From positions 1-46,374 of IMG/VR virus record IMGVR_UViG_3300007276_000011: 46,374 bases of DNA; one strand, written 5' to 3'. Both the position numbers and the translations under genes were made by a program. This stretch comes from a virus. This document shows, piece by piece, positions 39,751 to 46,374 of the stretch (position 1 is its first letter; the number at the start of each line of letters is the position of its first letter). The notes under the pieces are model-generated. The model had not been told where the DNA came from. It made no database searches and saw only the letters and a list, made by a program, of their open reading frames with translations.

Positions 39751-39974
39751 ATGAAAGGTAAAGTTCAGTGTTTTTATAATGCAAATTATAATTATGGCGC
39801 ATATGATGGGCAGTCTAAGTTTGTGTGGGGGTTTAGCTGGTTTTACCACTTGATAGTTCAGAGCCGCTAACGGAGCAGATTCTAAAAGCTGCAAAGCTAG
39901 AAAAGAGCGATGTTTTTAATTTGAATCTAACGGCATTTACGCCTTTCACTAACGAAACTTTAGAGGGGAAATAA
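39751..39974 (+). pseudogene. Small gene with a frameshift in a T-run
   Basis: ATG 39751 opens a frame (MKGKVQCFYNANYNYGAYDG and on) that stops at 39870. From about 39837 another frame continues without a start codon to 39974 and looks coding (PLDSSEPLTEQILKAAKLEK and on). One extra T in the TTTT run at 39841-39844 would join them into a protein of about 74 residues. It may be a real mutation, a sequencing or assembly indel, or a -1 programmed frameshift, although no classic slippery heptamer is seen. Confidence 0.65.
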
Positions 39975-39975
39975 C

Positions 39976-40167
39976 ATGGCATTACAAGAATATAAAGCAG
40001 GAATGGCGCAGGATGTTTACGATGAATATCATCATTGGGCGAATATTAACGTGCAATATAAACCGTGGTTAATTGCCGTGCGTGATAATAACCGCAAGCT
40101 GAAGAAGCTAATTGATAGAGCGCGTGACGGTAAGAAAAGCAATCCAACTGTGTTTATGGGGTGTTGA
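39976..40167 (+). CDS. Small basic hypothetical protein
   Basis: A 63-residue protein with GAGGGG upstream. Mostly helical and basic in the second half (NRKLKKLIDRARDGKKS). It starts two bases after the end of the frameshifted gene. Function unknown. Confidence 0.6.
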   Translation: MALQEYKAGMAQDVYDEYHHWANINVQYKPWLIAVRDNNRKLKKLIDRARDGKKSNPTVFMGC

Positions 40168-40168
40168 T

Positions 40169-40447
40169 ATGGTTAAATTAAATCACATGAATCTGTGCGG
40201 CAGTCAAGTGCCTACCGTTGGTGATGTTCTTGTAGTGCAAACTAGAAAGAGCAAAGATGATAAGTTTCTAGCATCTGTCAAGGAGGTTGTTAATGGCAAT
40301 GAGGTCATATTGCAGAAGTCAACAAACAGCTTTTACAACCATGACAAGTATTACACCGGCGAGTCTTGGGTTAAAAGGATTTGGAATTTGGGTCAGATTA
40401 AATTAACTGCGGCAACAAATAGCATGGATCAATTTGCTGATAAATAA
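40169..40447 (+). CDS. Hypothetical beta-barrel-like protein
   Basis: A 92-residue protein starting at ATG 40169. PTVGDVLVVQTRKSKDDKFL then SVKEVVNGNEVIL reads as a small barrel. Last gene of the island, followed by a strong terminator. Function unknown. Confidence 0.62.
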   Translation: MVKLNHMNLCGSQVPTVGDVLVVQTRKSKDDKFLASVKEVVNGNEVILQKSTNSFYNHDKYYTGESWVKRIWNLGQIKLTAATNSMDQFADK

Positions 40448-40451
40448 AAAC

Positions 40452-40476
40452 AAAGCCCTCGCAACGAGGGCTTTTT
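40452..40476. terminator. Bidirectional terminator
   Basis: AAAGCCCTCG (40452-40461) and CGAGGGCTTT (40465-40474) make a perfect 10-bp stem with loop CAA and T- or A-runs on both sides. It stops the plus island and the minus gene ending at 40478. Confidence 0.9.
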
Positions 40477-40477
40477 G

Positions 40478-41017
40478 CTATCTACCTTTCTGAGTCCTTT
40501 CAATCTGCAACTCAATATCATAAATAGATGCTGTACCACCTATTGACGTTATTTTTGGTATGCCGCCATTAGCTAAAAATGTAGCGCCTGCGTAGCCTGG
40601 CATTACAAAGTTAAATGGTTGCTCTGTGTTTGCGCCCTTAATAAACAGTCGACTATCAGGGAATATAATCCCAAATGTGCCGCCGATATCTATGCCAAAG
40701 CTTAATGATGCGTTAGATGCTGAGCTAGTCTTAGCTTTGAATCTATACGTAAACACCATTTTATCTAACTCAGTATCGGGTGTTATTTTACCCGTTACGG
40801 AGTCGTAAAATGAAGTTACACCTGTCGGCAGTTGTGACGTTATAGTTTCGCCTGAATTATTAGGCAATGCCAAAGTCTGCCCTGACTGCACAACAAAAGC
40901 AGATGCTTCCGTATATTGCGTATCAGCATGGCGCGCCCAGCCTGTATTTTCATCTATAATACCTTGCACATCAGCAGCAGTTAATCCGCCAGTGCTTATT
41001 CCTAGTTTAAAGCTCAT
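40478..41017 (-). CDS. Putative virion appendage protein
   Basis: A 179-residue protein, last of the cassette with the second tail tube and SGNH hydrolase. The start (GISTGGLTAADVQGIIDENT) resembles short virion-binding regions of fibre proteins. The rest is beta-rich with many Ser, Thr and Gly (KTSSASNASLSFGIDIGGTF), like a jelly-roll domain. It might sit on the particle surface with the hydrolase. No family is certain. Confidence 0.55.
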   Translation of the reverse strand: MSFKLGISTGGLTAADVQGIIDENTGWARHADTQYTEASAFVVQSGQTLALPNNSGETITSQLPTGVTSFYDSVTGKITPDTELDKMVFTYRFKAKTSSASNASLSFGIDIGGTFGIIFPDSRLFIKGANTEQPFNFVMPGYAGATFLANGGIPKITSIGGTASIYDIELQIERTQKGR

Positions 41018-41044
41018 TTAAAATAATCCTCGTTTTATTTTCTG

Positions 41045-41098
41045 TCAGAGTGAATCACCCTCAACACTGCCTTTTTCGTCTAATCTATACCAAGTCAT
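41045..41098 (-). CDS. Possible 17-residue peptide
   Basis: A short frame starts next to the stop of the 99-residue gene (TAATATG) and encodes MTWYRLDEKGSVEGDSL. It lies in an otherwise empty 80-base gap. Support is weak and rests on the start position only. Confidence 0.25.
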   Translation of the reverse strand: MTWYRLDEKGSVEGDSL

Positions 41099-41099
41099 A

Positions 41100-41399
41100 T
41101 TAAACCTGTTCGATAATTTGCACCGTGATTAATCCATTTCTAACAGGGCTAGACACAAATGCGCCCGAGTCGTTTAAATTATTTGAAGCTTGTTGGTTGT
41201 AAATGATAGGTAATCCGCCAACCAAGTTAGTTGGCGCTTCGGATTTAGCCCATAAATAAATGGGCAGCGAGCCTTTGTTTACAACTAATAATTGATCCCC
41301 AACTGTTACTACTGGGAATCCTGCTTGTGCGTTAAGTGCTGCGTATAAATCTAGCGGTACGCCTTTTGGCACAATTATGTCAGGTCTAGTATCTGCCAT
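41100..41399 (-). CDS. Small putative virion protein
   Basis: A 99-residue protein, beta-rich with hydrophobic strands (FPVVTVGDQLLVVNKGSLPI). It lies between the SGNH hydrolase and the 179-residue protein and has GTGAGGAATT upstream of its ATG. It may be a small adaptor or decoration protein. Function unknown. Confidence 0.6.
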   Translation of the reverse strand: MADTRPDIIVPKGVPLDLYAALNAQAGFPVVTVGDQLLVVNKGSLPIYLWAKSEAPTNLVGGLPIIYNQQASNNLNDSGAFVSSPVRNGLITVQIIEQV

Positions 41400-41451
41400 T
41401 TTAATTCCTCACTTAAAAATTGTGTGCCGCCAAATTAATGGCGGTGTTTTG

Positions 41452-43050
41452 TTAGGCCGTTCTGGTTAAAGATAAACCAGATAACATACCGAAACCTAGC
41501 CCGTCAAGTGATTCTAGTGTTGCGTTTATCTCCCCGTTGCCATCAACTGTAACTGAACCTGTAGCCGTAGGGGCTACGCCACCTGATACTTGTGTTGTGG
41601 TTAATGATATAACAGTGCCATTAGCTGTAACTTTGGACGTTGATGCTGCATCGTTGTACGCTGCAACGATAGACATGTCAAATACAGTACCAGCCGTAAG
41701 ACCTGAAATATTAATATTCATAGTCTCACCAGTGTTGACGTAAGACGCACTCTTCAATAGATAATGATTTTGCAAGGATACAGTTTCATTCCCCGCGTTA
41801 CCACTACCTGATGTCGTTCGTGTATTTATACCAGAAGTCACCATGTAAGATCTATTACCCACAAGTGAACCATCAGATTTTTTAACTGTAGTTTCTCTTA
41901 AATCGGCGAGTGATATTATGTTAATGTTTGAATTTTTAAGGTAGCCCTGCTGTTCAGCAACGTGGGTGTCATAAACCCTAGAGAAGTCAAACAGACACTC
42001 CTCGCCGATCGCTAAACTAATTTCCTCTGGGTAGCTGTACAGCTCATCAACTGATATATCTGAAACATTAGATTCAGACGCTGCAAAACATCTGTTAGCG
42101 AAATATGTACGGTATAACTCTGATGTGTTTACATCTGGATGTATAGAATCGTTATCAGAGCCAAACCAATACCTAAAGTAGTTTCTAGTTTCGGTGAAGA
42201 AATCAAAGAAACAACGTCCATTAGCAAACCAATCCGGTGAGTGTTGCTGGCAAAGAGCATCAACAACCTCTGATTGCCATGCTACTGTCTGGTCGTATTG
42301 AGCTGCACTGCCGTCTATAATATCGAAACCTTGTGAGCCTCTTACGTTAATGTTTCGCCAATCATTATACGGCTGACTTGCAATCGCATAGTCAGCATCT
42401 AAACTAGAGTTTTTAATAGCGTTAGCGAGTGTCGCAGTCCAAGTTTCACATTCAGCTTTTTGCACTGCGTAATCGACGGAATTTACACAAACTTCTTTCC
42501 AATCATTGGTTCGTAATACATCTATGAATAATACCTTTTTACCAGCCAGTAGCGTTTCGTAATCTGAAAGGGTTCGGCTTGATGTTGTTGGCGCAACTTG
42601 ACCTAGGAATTTTTCAGTGAACGTTTTTGTGGTATGCCCTGAAATACCGCTACCGTAAACTTCAATAACAGGGTTAAAGCCAGCTTGTTCAAAAGCCAAA
42701 GCAAGCTTATCTTCCCTCGACTCTGCCGATTGATTTGTAATTGAGTCACCAACAAAGGCAACAGCATCATAATCAAAAGATGGCAAAGCAGGCGCAGACC
42801 CCTCAATAACACTATAGCCGCCAAATGCATTGGCTGTAGACTCAGTACCCGCGCCTGCGTTATTACCATACACCCAAACATTCTGACCGTCAGTGCCAGC
42901 GGTTCCGATATCTAATTCCACAGCTCCGCCAGTCGTAGCATGTACGCCAGACCACAAAAGCGTGTCCTGCTCTTTATTTGTCACAACCGCATTGATACTG
43001 GATAACCCAACTGGTGCGTTTTGCAATGTAAATTTAACTTTGTTAGCCAT
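41452..43050 (-). CDS. SGNH/GDSL hydrolase, virion-associated
   Basis: A 532-residue protein. Block I is AFVGDSITNQS (catalytic Ser103), block II-like YGSGISGH (about 132-139), block III-like LRTNDW (Asn182), and block V NDSIHPD with Asp301 and His304, which completes the SGNH set. Such phage proteins remove acetyl groups from capsule or O-antigen. Residues 1-85 form a separate beta-rich region that may attach it to the virion, and residues about 330-530 form another beta-rich region. It directly follows the second tail tube gene. Confidence 0.85.
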   Translation of the reverse strand: MANKVKFTLQNAPVGLSSINAVVTNKEQDTLLWSGVHATTGGAVELDIGTAGTDGQNVWVYGNNAGAGTESTANAFGGYSVIEGSAPALPSFDYDAVAFVGDSITNQSAESREDKLALAFEQAGFNPVIEVYGSGISGHTTKTFTEKFLGQVAPTTSSRTLSDYETLLAGKKVLFIDVLRTNDWKEVCVNSVDYAVQKAECETWTATLANAIKNSSLDADYAIASQPYNDWRNINVRGSQGFDIIDGSAAQYDQTVAWQSEVVDALCQQHSPDWFANGRCFFDFFTETRNYFRYWFGSDNDSIHPDVNTSELYRTYFANRCFAASESNVSDISVDELYSYPEEISLAIGEECLFDFSRVYDTHVAEQQGYLKNSNINIISLADLRETTVKKSDGSLVGNRSYMVTSGINTRTTSGSGNAGNETVSLQNHYLLKSASYVNTGETMNINISGLTAGTVFDMSIVAAYNDAASTSKVTANGTVISLTTTQVSGGVAPTATGSVTVDGNGEINATLESLDGLGFGMLSGLSLTRTA

Positions 43051-43054
43051 TATA

Positions 43055-43612
43055 TTAACCCATAGTAAATTGTTCTAAGAATGAGAATTGACCCAAATCT
43101 GGCTCAGGCGGATTTGCTGCATCGACAATTTGAATTGCATCAACGCCATTAAATCCTGTCGCTGTTGAGCTGAAAGTCATAGAAAAAGTAACCGTATCAT
43201 TTGTGCCGCCGCCAAGACCAGGGCCTTGAGTAATATTAACGAAAACATAATACTCAATAGCATAGCCAACTGCGTACACATGCAACCAGCCAGATGGCTG
43301 CCTCCCGTTAAGCACCTCATTAATAAAGTATTGAGTAAGCTCGAGCTGATTTGAAACAAGCGCTGTATCTTGCTTATCTGCCCACCCACTTACCGTTAAC
43401 TCTGCTGATAGTGTTGTTACTAGCTGAGACATTACACCCTCAGACAGGTCGCTGTTATTGTCTGTTGTACTGCCGGTAAAATCCAACTGCTTTGTGTTTA
43501 TAGAGCCAAACACCTTAAATGGCGCTGTAGCTAAAACCAAGTCCCCACACCCAGCGGCAAACTCAACAACTAAATTCCTACCTGTCATATTACCCACTGA
43601 GCATTCAGACAT
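43055..43612 (-). CDS. Second tail tube protein (copy 2) with C-terminal extension
   Basis: A 185-residue paralogue of the tail tube protein at 33542-34042. ATG 43612 follows AGGGGG; the N-terminus CSVGNMTGRNLVVEFAAGCG and the stretch NITQGPGLGGGTNDTVTFSM are almost identical. Unlike copy 1 it has about 20 additional residues at the end (PPEPDLGQFSFLEQF). It is placed between capsid and connector genes and directly before the SGNH hydrolase, far from the tail genes. It could be mixed into the tube or anchor the hydrolase. Confidence 0.82.
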   Translation of the reverse strand: MSECSVGNMTGRNLVVEFAAGCGDLVLATAPFKVFGSINTKQLDFTGSTTDNNSDLSEGVMSQLVTTLSAELTVSGWADKQDTALVSNQLELTQYFINEVLNGRQPSGWLHVYAVGYAIEYYVFVNITQGPGLGGGTNDTVTFSMTFSSTATGFNGVDAIQIVDAANPPEPDLGQFSFLEQFTMG

Positions 43613-43668
43613 AGAACCCCCTAGCACTTTTAATTCCCATCATGACTCCCATAAAAGTTTATAGCTTA

Positions 43669-43720
43669 ATTATACGCCATATAAAAACACCTTGCTTTAT
43701 TATAATTAATCAACTACAGT
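43669..43720. promoter_or_regulatory. Divergent promoter region
   Basis: Leftward, TATAAT (43674-43669) lies upstream of tail tube copy 2. Rightward, TTGCTT (43692-43697) and TACAGT (43715-43720) are 17 apart. TATAATTAATC and TTAAATTAATTAG words resemble those at other islands. Confidence 0.5.
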
Positions 43721-43748
43721 TAGGTTAAATTAATTAGAGGGTTTATTT

Positions 43749-44138
43749 ATGGAAGGTTTCAAAGTATTTTTGCGTGGTGAGGACATTGGCGAGCAAGTTG
43801 AAAGCTTGAGTGTGAACTCTGTCAGAGACTTTCGTGGCGGAATTAGCGCGGCTATTAGGGTAAAATACATTAACGGGAGCTTTGAGGCTTATGACTTTGC
43901 TGATGTCGTAGTTACTAGAGATTATGACTTTGCTGATGTCGTAGTTACTAGAGATTATGAAAAGCCTTTTGACTTTGAGTCATACAAGTTCAGCGATGAA
44001 GGATTATTTCGCGCTAGCGTTGAGGGTGATAGGTTGAAAATGCAGACAAGTGAAATTGAGGGTGAATTTTACATATGCGAAGAAGACGTTGCAGCAATGG
44101 CAAAAGCTTTAGGTATGACAGGTGAGAATTTAAAATGA
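43749..44138 (+). CDS. Hypothetical protein with internal duplication, paralogue of 34933-35295
   Basis: A 129-residue protein after an AGAGGG site. It contains the sequence YDFADVVVTRD twice in direct succession, from a 33-base tandem repeat that keeps the frame. The C-terminal part (KPFDFESYKFSD, AMAKALGMTGENL) is related to the plus-strand gene at 34933-35295. Both neighbours are tail tube copies on the other strand. Function unknown. Confidence 0.68.
   Translation: MEGFKVFLRGEDIGEQVESLSVNSVRDFRGGISAAIRVKYINGSFEAYDFADVVVTRDYDFADVVVTRDYEKPFDFESYKFSDEGLFRASVEGDRLKMQTSEIEGEFYICEEDVAAMAKALGMTGENLK
43890..43955 (+). repeat. 33-base tandem repeat inside a gene
   Basis: Two exact 33-base copies (43890-43922 and 43923-43955), beginning TATGACTTTGCTGATG, plus five bases of a third. 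The length is a multiple of three, so the reading frame is kept and eleven residues are doubled. The exactness suggests a recent duplication. Confidence 0.9.
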
Positions 44139-44356
44139 ACAAACAACAAGCAATTGAAATAATTGAGCGCGAGCCTGTAGGTGTGGCTCAGTTTTATTCA
44201 ACTCATGCTGGTAGGTTTTTCAATAAGTACAACAACCTTTGGTATGCATTCTTTGTTAAAGCTAATGAATGGGTAGTTTGTGACCCTCATATAAGCACGC
44301 TGCATACGATGAAGCCAATGCACGAAATACTCGAAATAGCTTTAGGGGAAGATTGA
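44135..44356 (+). CDS. Small hypothetical protein
   Basis: A 73-residue protein overlapping its upstream neighbour (ATGA). A helical start (KQQAIEIIEREPVGVAQFYS) is followed by strands with several Trp and Phe (NNLWYAFFVKANEWVVCDPH). Function unknown. Second gene of the island. Confidence 0.65.
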   Translation: MNKQQAIEIIEREPVGVAQFYSTHAGRFFNKYNNLWYAFFVKANEWVVCDPHISTLHTMKPMHEILEIALGED

Positions 44357-44574
44357 TGGAATTACAGCAAGCAGCTAATGAAGCAATGGCGTATTTAGAT
44401 AGCGTAGGCGTTGCGGCTGAATATGAAATACGCATGTACGATTACAAAACAGACCAGCTTATGGTTTTTACTGATGATTACATTACCGGCACTCACTCAA
44501 GCATGCCAGATGATAGTATTCGCATGTTTATTGACAATATAAAAGAGCAATACCCACAAAAAAGCCCCGCATAA
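44356..44574 (+). CDS. Small acidic hypothetical protein
   Basis: A 72-residue protein starting at ATG 44356, overlapping the previous stop. A helix (QQAANEAMAYLDSVGVAAEY), two strands and a final helix are seen, and the protein is acidic. Its end runs into the terminator. Function unknown. Confidence 0.63.
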   Translation: MELQQAANEAMAYLDSVGVAAEYEIRMYDYKTDQLMVFTDDYITGTHSSMPDDSIRMFIDNIKEQYPQKSPA

Positions 44575-44587
44575 TTGCAGGGCTTTT
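44559..44587. terminator. Bidirectional terminator
   Basis: AAAAAGCCCCGC and GCAGGGCTTTT pair with one mismatch around ATAATT. It stops the plus island ending at 44574 and the minus gene ending at 44603. Confidence 0.8.
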
Positions 44588-44602
44588 CATTAGCAAGTTA
44601 GA

Positions 44603-44836
44603 TTACTTTTTAGCAGCTAACTGCTTTTTAAGTTCGGCAACTTCTTTCTTTAGCTCGGCGTTTTCTTTCGATAATGCATCACTTTCAGAGCTAGTACCTT
44701 CAACCGCATCGCGTACACGACCAACCAGTGAAGCTGGTAAGTCGCCATCTTTCGATAGCTCAACTTCGATCACTTCGCCGTTTTTGTACTGCTCGCAACT
44801 CTTACCGACGTATAACTTTTTAACTTTAGCCATCAT
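44603..44836 (-). CDS. Small protein with C-terminal coiled coil
   Basis: A 77-residue protein directly after the capsid gene; tandem ATG codons (44836/44833). The first 45 residues form a small beta part (KKLYVGKSCEQYKNGEVIEV). The end is a regular heptad coil (ALSKENAELKKEVAELKKQL). It is probably a virion or head-completion protein expressed with the capsid, but no family is recognised. Confidence 0.68.
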   Translation of the reverse strand: MMAKVKKLYVGKSCEQYKNGEVIEVELSKDGDLPASLVGRVRDAVEGTSSESDALSKENAELKKEVAELKKQLAAKK

Positions 44837-44843
44837 TTACCCC

Positions 44844-45953
44844 TTAAGCTTTAGAGCCAACAGCTAGACCCATTTGCTTCTGGAAGTCTGACTTAAGCTG
44901 TATAGACTGCGCACACATGTTCTTAAATGCAAACTCATCCGTAGTATTAGCACGGAATTGTAAGATTTGAGTAAGCGGCATAGCATCAAGGATTTCAACA
45001 CACTCACTGTCACGCACAAGTGCAATGATTGTATCTACTGGTACGCTGTCACTTGCAACGATACGGTCAACACCTGGCAATTGTAACAACTCTTGCTCAA
45101 CTGTTTTGCGTAAAGCGCCTGTAGCGGTTGGTGTACCCACTGCTAGTGCGTCTTGTTCTGATGCAATGTAGAACCAATCATCCCAGTTCATGTATACAGT
45201 AAAGCCAGACTTAAAGTTATCAGCGTGACAAGCTTTAAGAGTACCAACAACAGCGGCCTTAATTTCTTTTGGCGTAGATTGCTGAATAGTAATGCCGTGC
45301 GTAAGCGTGTTACGGTCTGGGTGCGTTAGCATGCCGTAAACAGTAGAGCCACCAACGTTAATATCTTCAAATCCGTAAAGCGCCATGTTTTCACGCGTCT
45401 CAAGGATATGACGATTCTTATTACGCATTGCATTGTCGCGCATTAAGCCGCCACCGTTGCCACGCATAAGAGTTTGCATTTGACGCCAGCCGTACGAAAC
45501 GTTGTTGTCAATTACTGGGATTGCAGTACCAGCGTAAACGATAGTGTTTTGGTCTGTTTTGGCTTTACCGCGACCATCTAAAGTAACGTTAACATCACTA
45601 GAGTTGTCACTATATTTAGCGTAGTAGTCAACAATCACGCCAATGTCAACCGAACGAGTAACTGCGCTTGCTAAGTCGTCAAAGATACCAAGCATTGAGC
45701 GCTTAATATCGATACCGCCAGCAGCAAACTGAGCAAAAGCATCATGTGGCACGGTTGCAGCATTACCAACGAATGGGTTTGTTTCAACACCAAAACCAGC
45801 ATCGGCATCAACACCAATTCGATCACCTAAACGCTTTTCGTTTTTGTTCCATGCCTGAATGTGATTAAGCATAAGAGCTTGTTGCTCTTTAGTGTAGCCA
45901 ATCGGCTTAATAGTGCTAGAGCCGTTAGCTGTAATAATCTTGTTTGATTTCAT
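44844..45953 (-). CDS. Major capsid protein, DUF2184-like
   Basis: A 369-residue capsid protein. It follows the decoration protein gene, as usual. DAFAQFAAGGIDIKRSMLGI near residue 71, then IPVIDNNVSYGWRQMQTLMR, then the middle SGFTVYMNWDDWFYIASEQD and LQFRANTTDEFAFKNMCAQS near the end match the DUF2184/HK97-fold capsid group. The ribosome binding site TAGGAGC is strong. The upstream protease/scaffold probably trims the N-terminus. Confidence 0.88.
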   Translation of the reverse strand: MKSNKIITANGSSTIKPIGYTKEQQALMLNHIQAWNKNEKRLGDRIGVDADAGFGVETNPFVGNAATVPHDAFAQFAAGGIDIKRSMLGIFDDLASAVTRSVDIGVIVDYYAKYSDNSSDVNVTLDGRGKAKTDQNTIVYAGTAIPVIDNNVSYGWRQMQTLMRGNGGGLMRDNAMRNKNRHILETRENMALYGFEDINVGGSTVYGMLTHPDRNTLTHGITIQQSTPKEIKAAVVGTLKACHADNFKSGFTVYMNWDDWFYIASEQDALAVGTPTATGALRKTVEQELLQLPGVDRIVASDSVPVDTIIALVRDSECVEILDAMPLTQILQFRANTTDEFAFKNMCAQSIQLKSDFQKQMGLAVGSKA

Positions 45954-45969
45954 CTTTGTTAGCTCCTAT

Positions 45970-46374
45970 TTAAGCTTTGATGTATCGAGATGCAATAACT
46001 ACATCCATGAAGCCAGCAGTGACTAAGTTAATAGCACCATCAACAAATGCAACAACAGCATCACCAGCAACAGCAGCAGCAAGTACACCGTCAGCATTAA
46101 CAGCTAATTCGGCTTGGTCTGCATAGTTACCGATTACAGCGCGCGCATAGTATTCTTGCTCTGGCTCGATACGGTATTGAATGCCTGTCTCATCAGCAGC
46201 ATAAGCAGTATCAATATCACGCTCTAAATAGCGAGGGTTAGATAATAGCAACAAGCGACCAGTGCCAGATGTAGCTTTAACAACTTTACCTGTTGCAGCT
46301 TTAGTTACAAAAGTACCAGGCAAGTAAGCGCCGGTAACTGGTAGATTTAGCGTTTCAGCTTCGCGCTCAACTGG
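45970..46374 (-). CDS. Head decoration protein (main part; start lies at 147 across the junction)
   Basis: This segment contains residues 9-142 of the decoration protein when the circle is closed (46252-46374 repeat 1-123). It is beta-rich with many Ala and Val (TFVTKAATGKVVKATSGTGR, ELAVNADGVLAAAVAGDAVV). It is followed closely by the capsid gene with TAGGAG between them. Read alone it has only an internal ATG at 46323, which is not the real start. Confidence 0.75.
   Translation of the reverse strand, partial: PVEREAETLNLPVTGAYLPGTFVTKAATGKVVKATSGTGRLLLLSNPRYLERDIDTAYAADETGIQYRIEPEQEYYARAVIGNYADQAELAVNADGVLAAAVAGDAVVAFVDGAINLVTAGFMDVVIASRYIKA
46252..46374. repeat. Terminal overlap, right copy
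   Basis: Identical to positions 1-123; see the left copy. The unique genome is therefore positions 1-46251. Confidence 0.93.

Noticed and set aside
1-46374. CRISPR array
   Set aside because: No regularly spaced repeats of 20-40 bases with unique spacers were seen.
1-46374. Integrase, transposase or insertion sequence
   Set aside because: No tyrosine or serine recombinase motif and no transposase was recognised; the HNH gene is the only mobile-type gene.

Overview
The window is the essentially complete genome of a tailed double-stranded DNA bacteriophage with a long flexible tail (siphovirus gene set: tape measure protein, tail tube, NlpC/P60 tail protein, TipJ/lambda-J-like tip protein). 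The first 123 bases are repeated exactly as the last 123 bases, and one gene (the head decoration protein) runs through the junction, so the sequence is a circle of about 46,251 bp opened inside a gene. The large terminase resembles the Sf6 gp2 type, which packages by headful, so the end overlap is most simply an assembly overlap of a circularly permuted genome. The AT-rich composition, codon use and protein flavour suggest a marine gammaproteobacterial host such as Pseudoalteromonas, Alteromonas or Vibrio; this is an impression, not a measurement. No integrase or full-length repressor is visible, so nothing supports lysogeny.

Layout. 1-3583 (minus): start of the decoration protein, a DUF2213-type protease/scaffold protein and a compact operon of small genes. 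3746-5271 (plus): an accessory island. 5272-8268 (minus): terminase subunits and an operon of small membrane or secreted proteins. 8269-8772: non-coding DNA with a large nested inverted repeat, a candidate replication origin. 8773-11233 (minus): primase-helicase and a small HTH protein. 11398-18444 (plus): recombination and replication genes (Sak4-like ATPase, SSB, YqaJ exonuclease, SF2 helicase, VRR-NUC nuclease, MazG-like pyrophosphohydrolase) with many unknown small genes. 18501-21265 (plus): portal, a gp49/gp66-family protein and an SPP1 gp7/MuF-like head protein. 21596-23484 (plus): lysis region (lysozyme-like protein, small membrane proteins, holin). 23571-23885: HNH endonuclease between two nearly identical hairpins. 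23921-34042 (minus): tailspike, tip and tail genes up to the tail tube. 34043-34932: non-coding region with a tRNA-Lys and two tRNA-like RNAs. 35292-46374 (minus): neck and connector genes, membrane proteins, a cassette with a second tail tube gene and an SGNH hydrolase, and the capsid gene. Plus-strand islands interrupt this late region at 34933-35295, 39326-40447 and 43749-44574.

How it works together. Two divergent promoters at 11234-11397 probably govern the replication genes. The late region is read leftward from several promoters. The plus-strand islands have candidate promoters with related AATTAATT-rich sequences, and some have their own terminators, which is the design of phage morons. 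The most notable features are the nested inverted repeat at 8519-8734, the duplicated tail tube gene with its adjacent hydrolase cassette and duplicated neighbour gene, the RNA region at 34.1-34.5 kb, the HNH insertion between duplicated hairpins, and the separation of portal from terminase and capsid on opposite strands.
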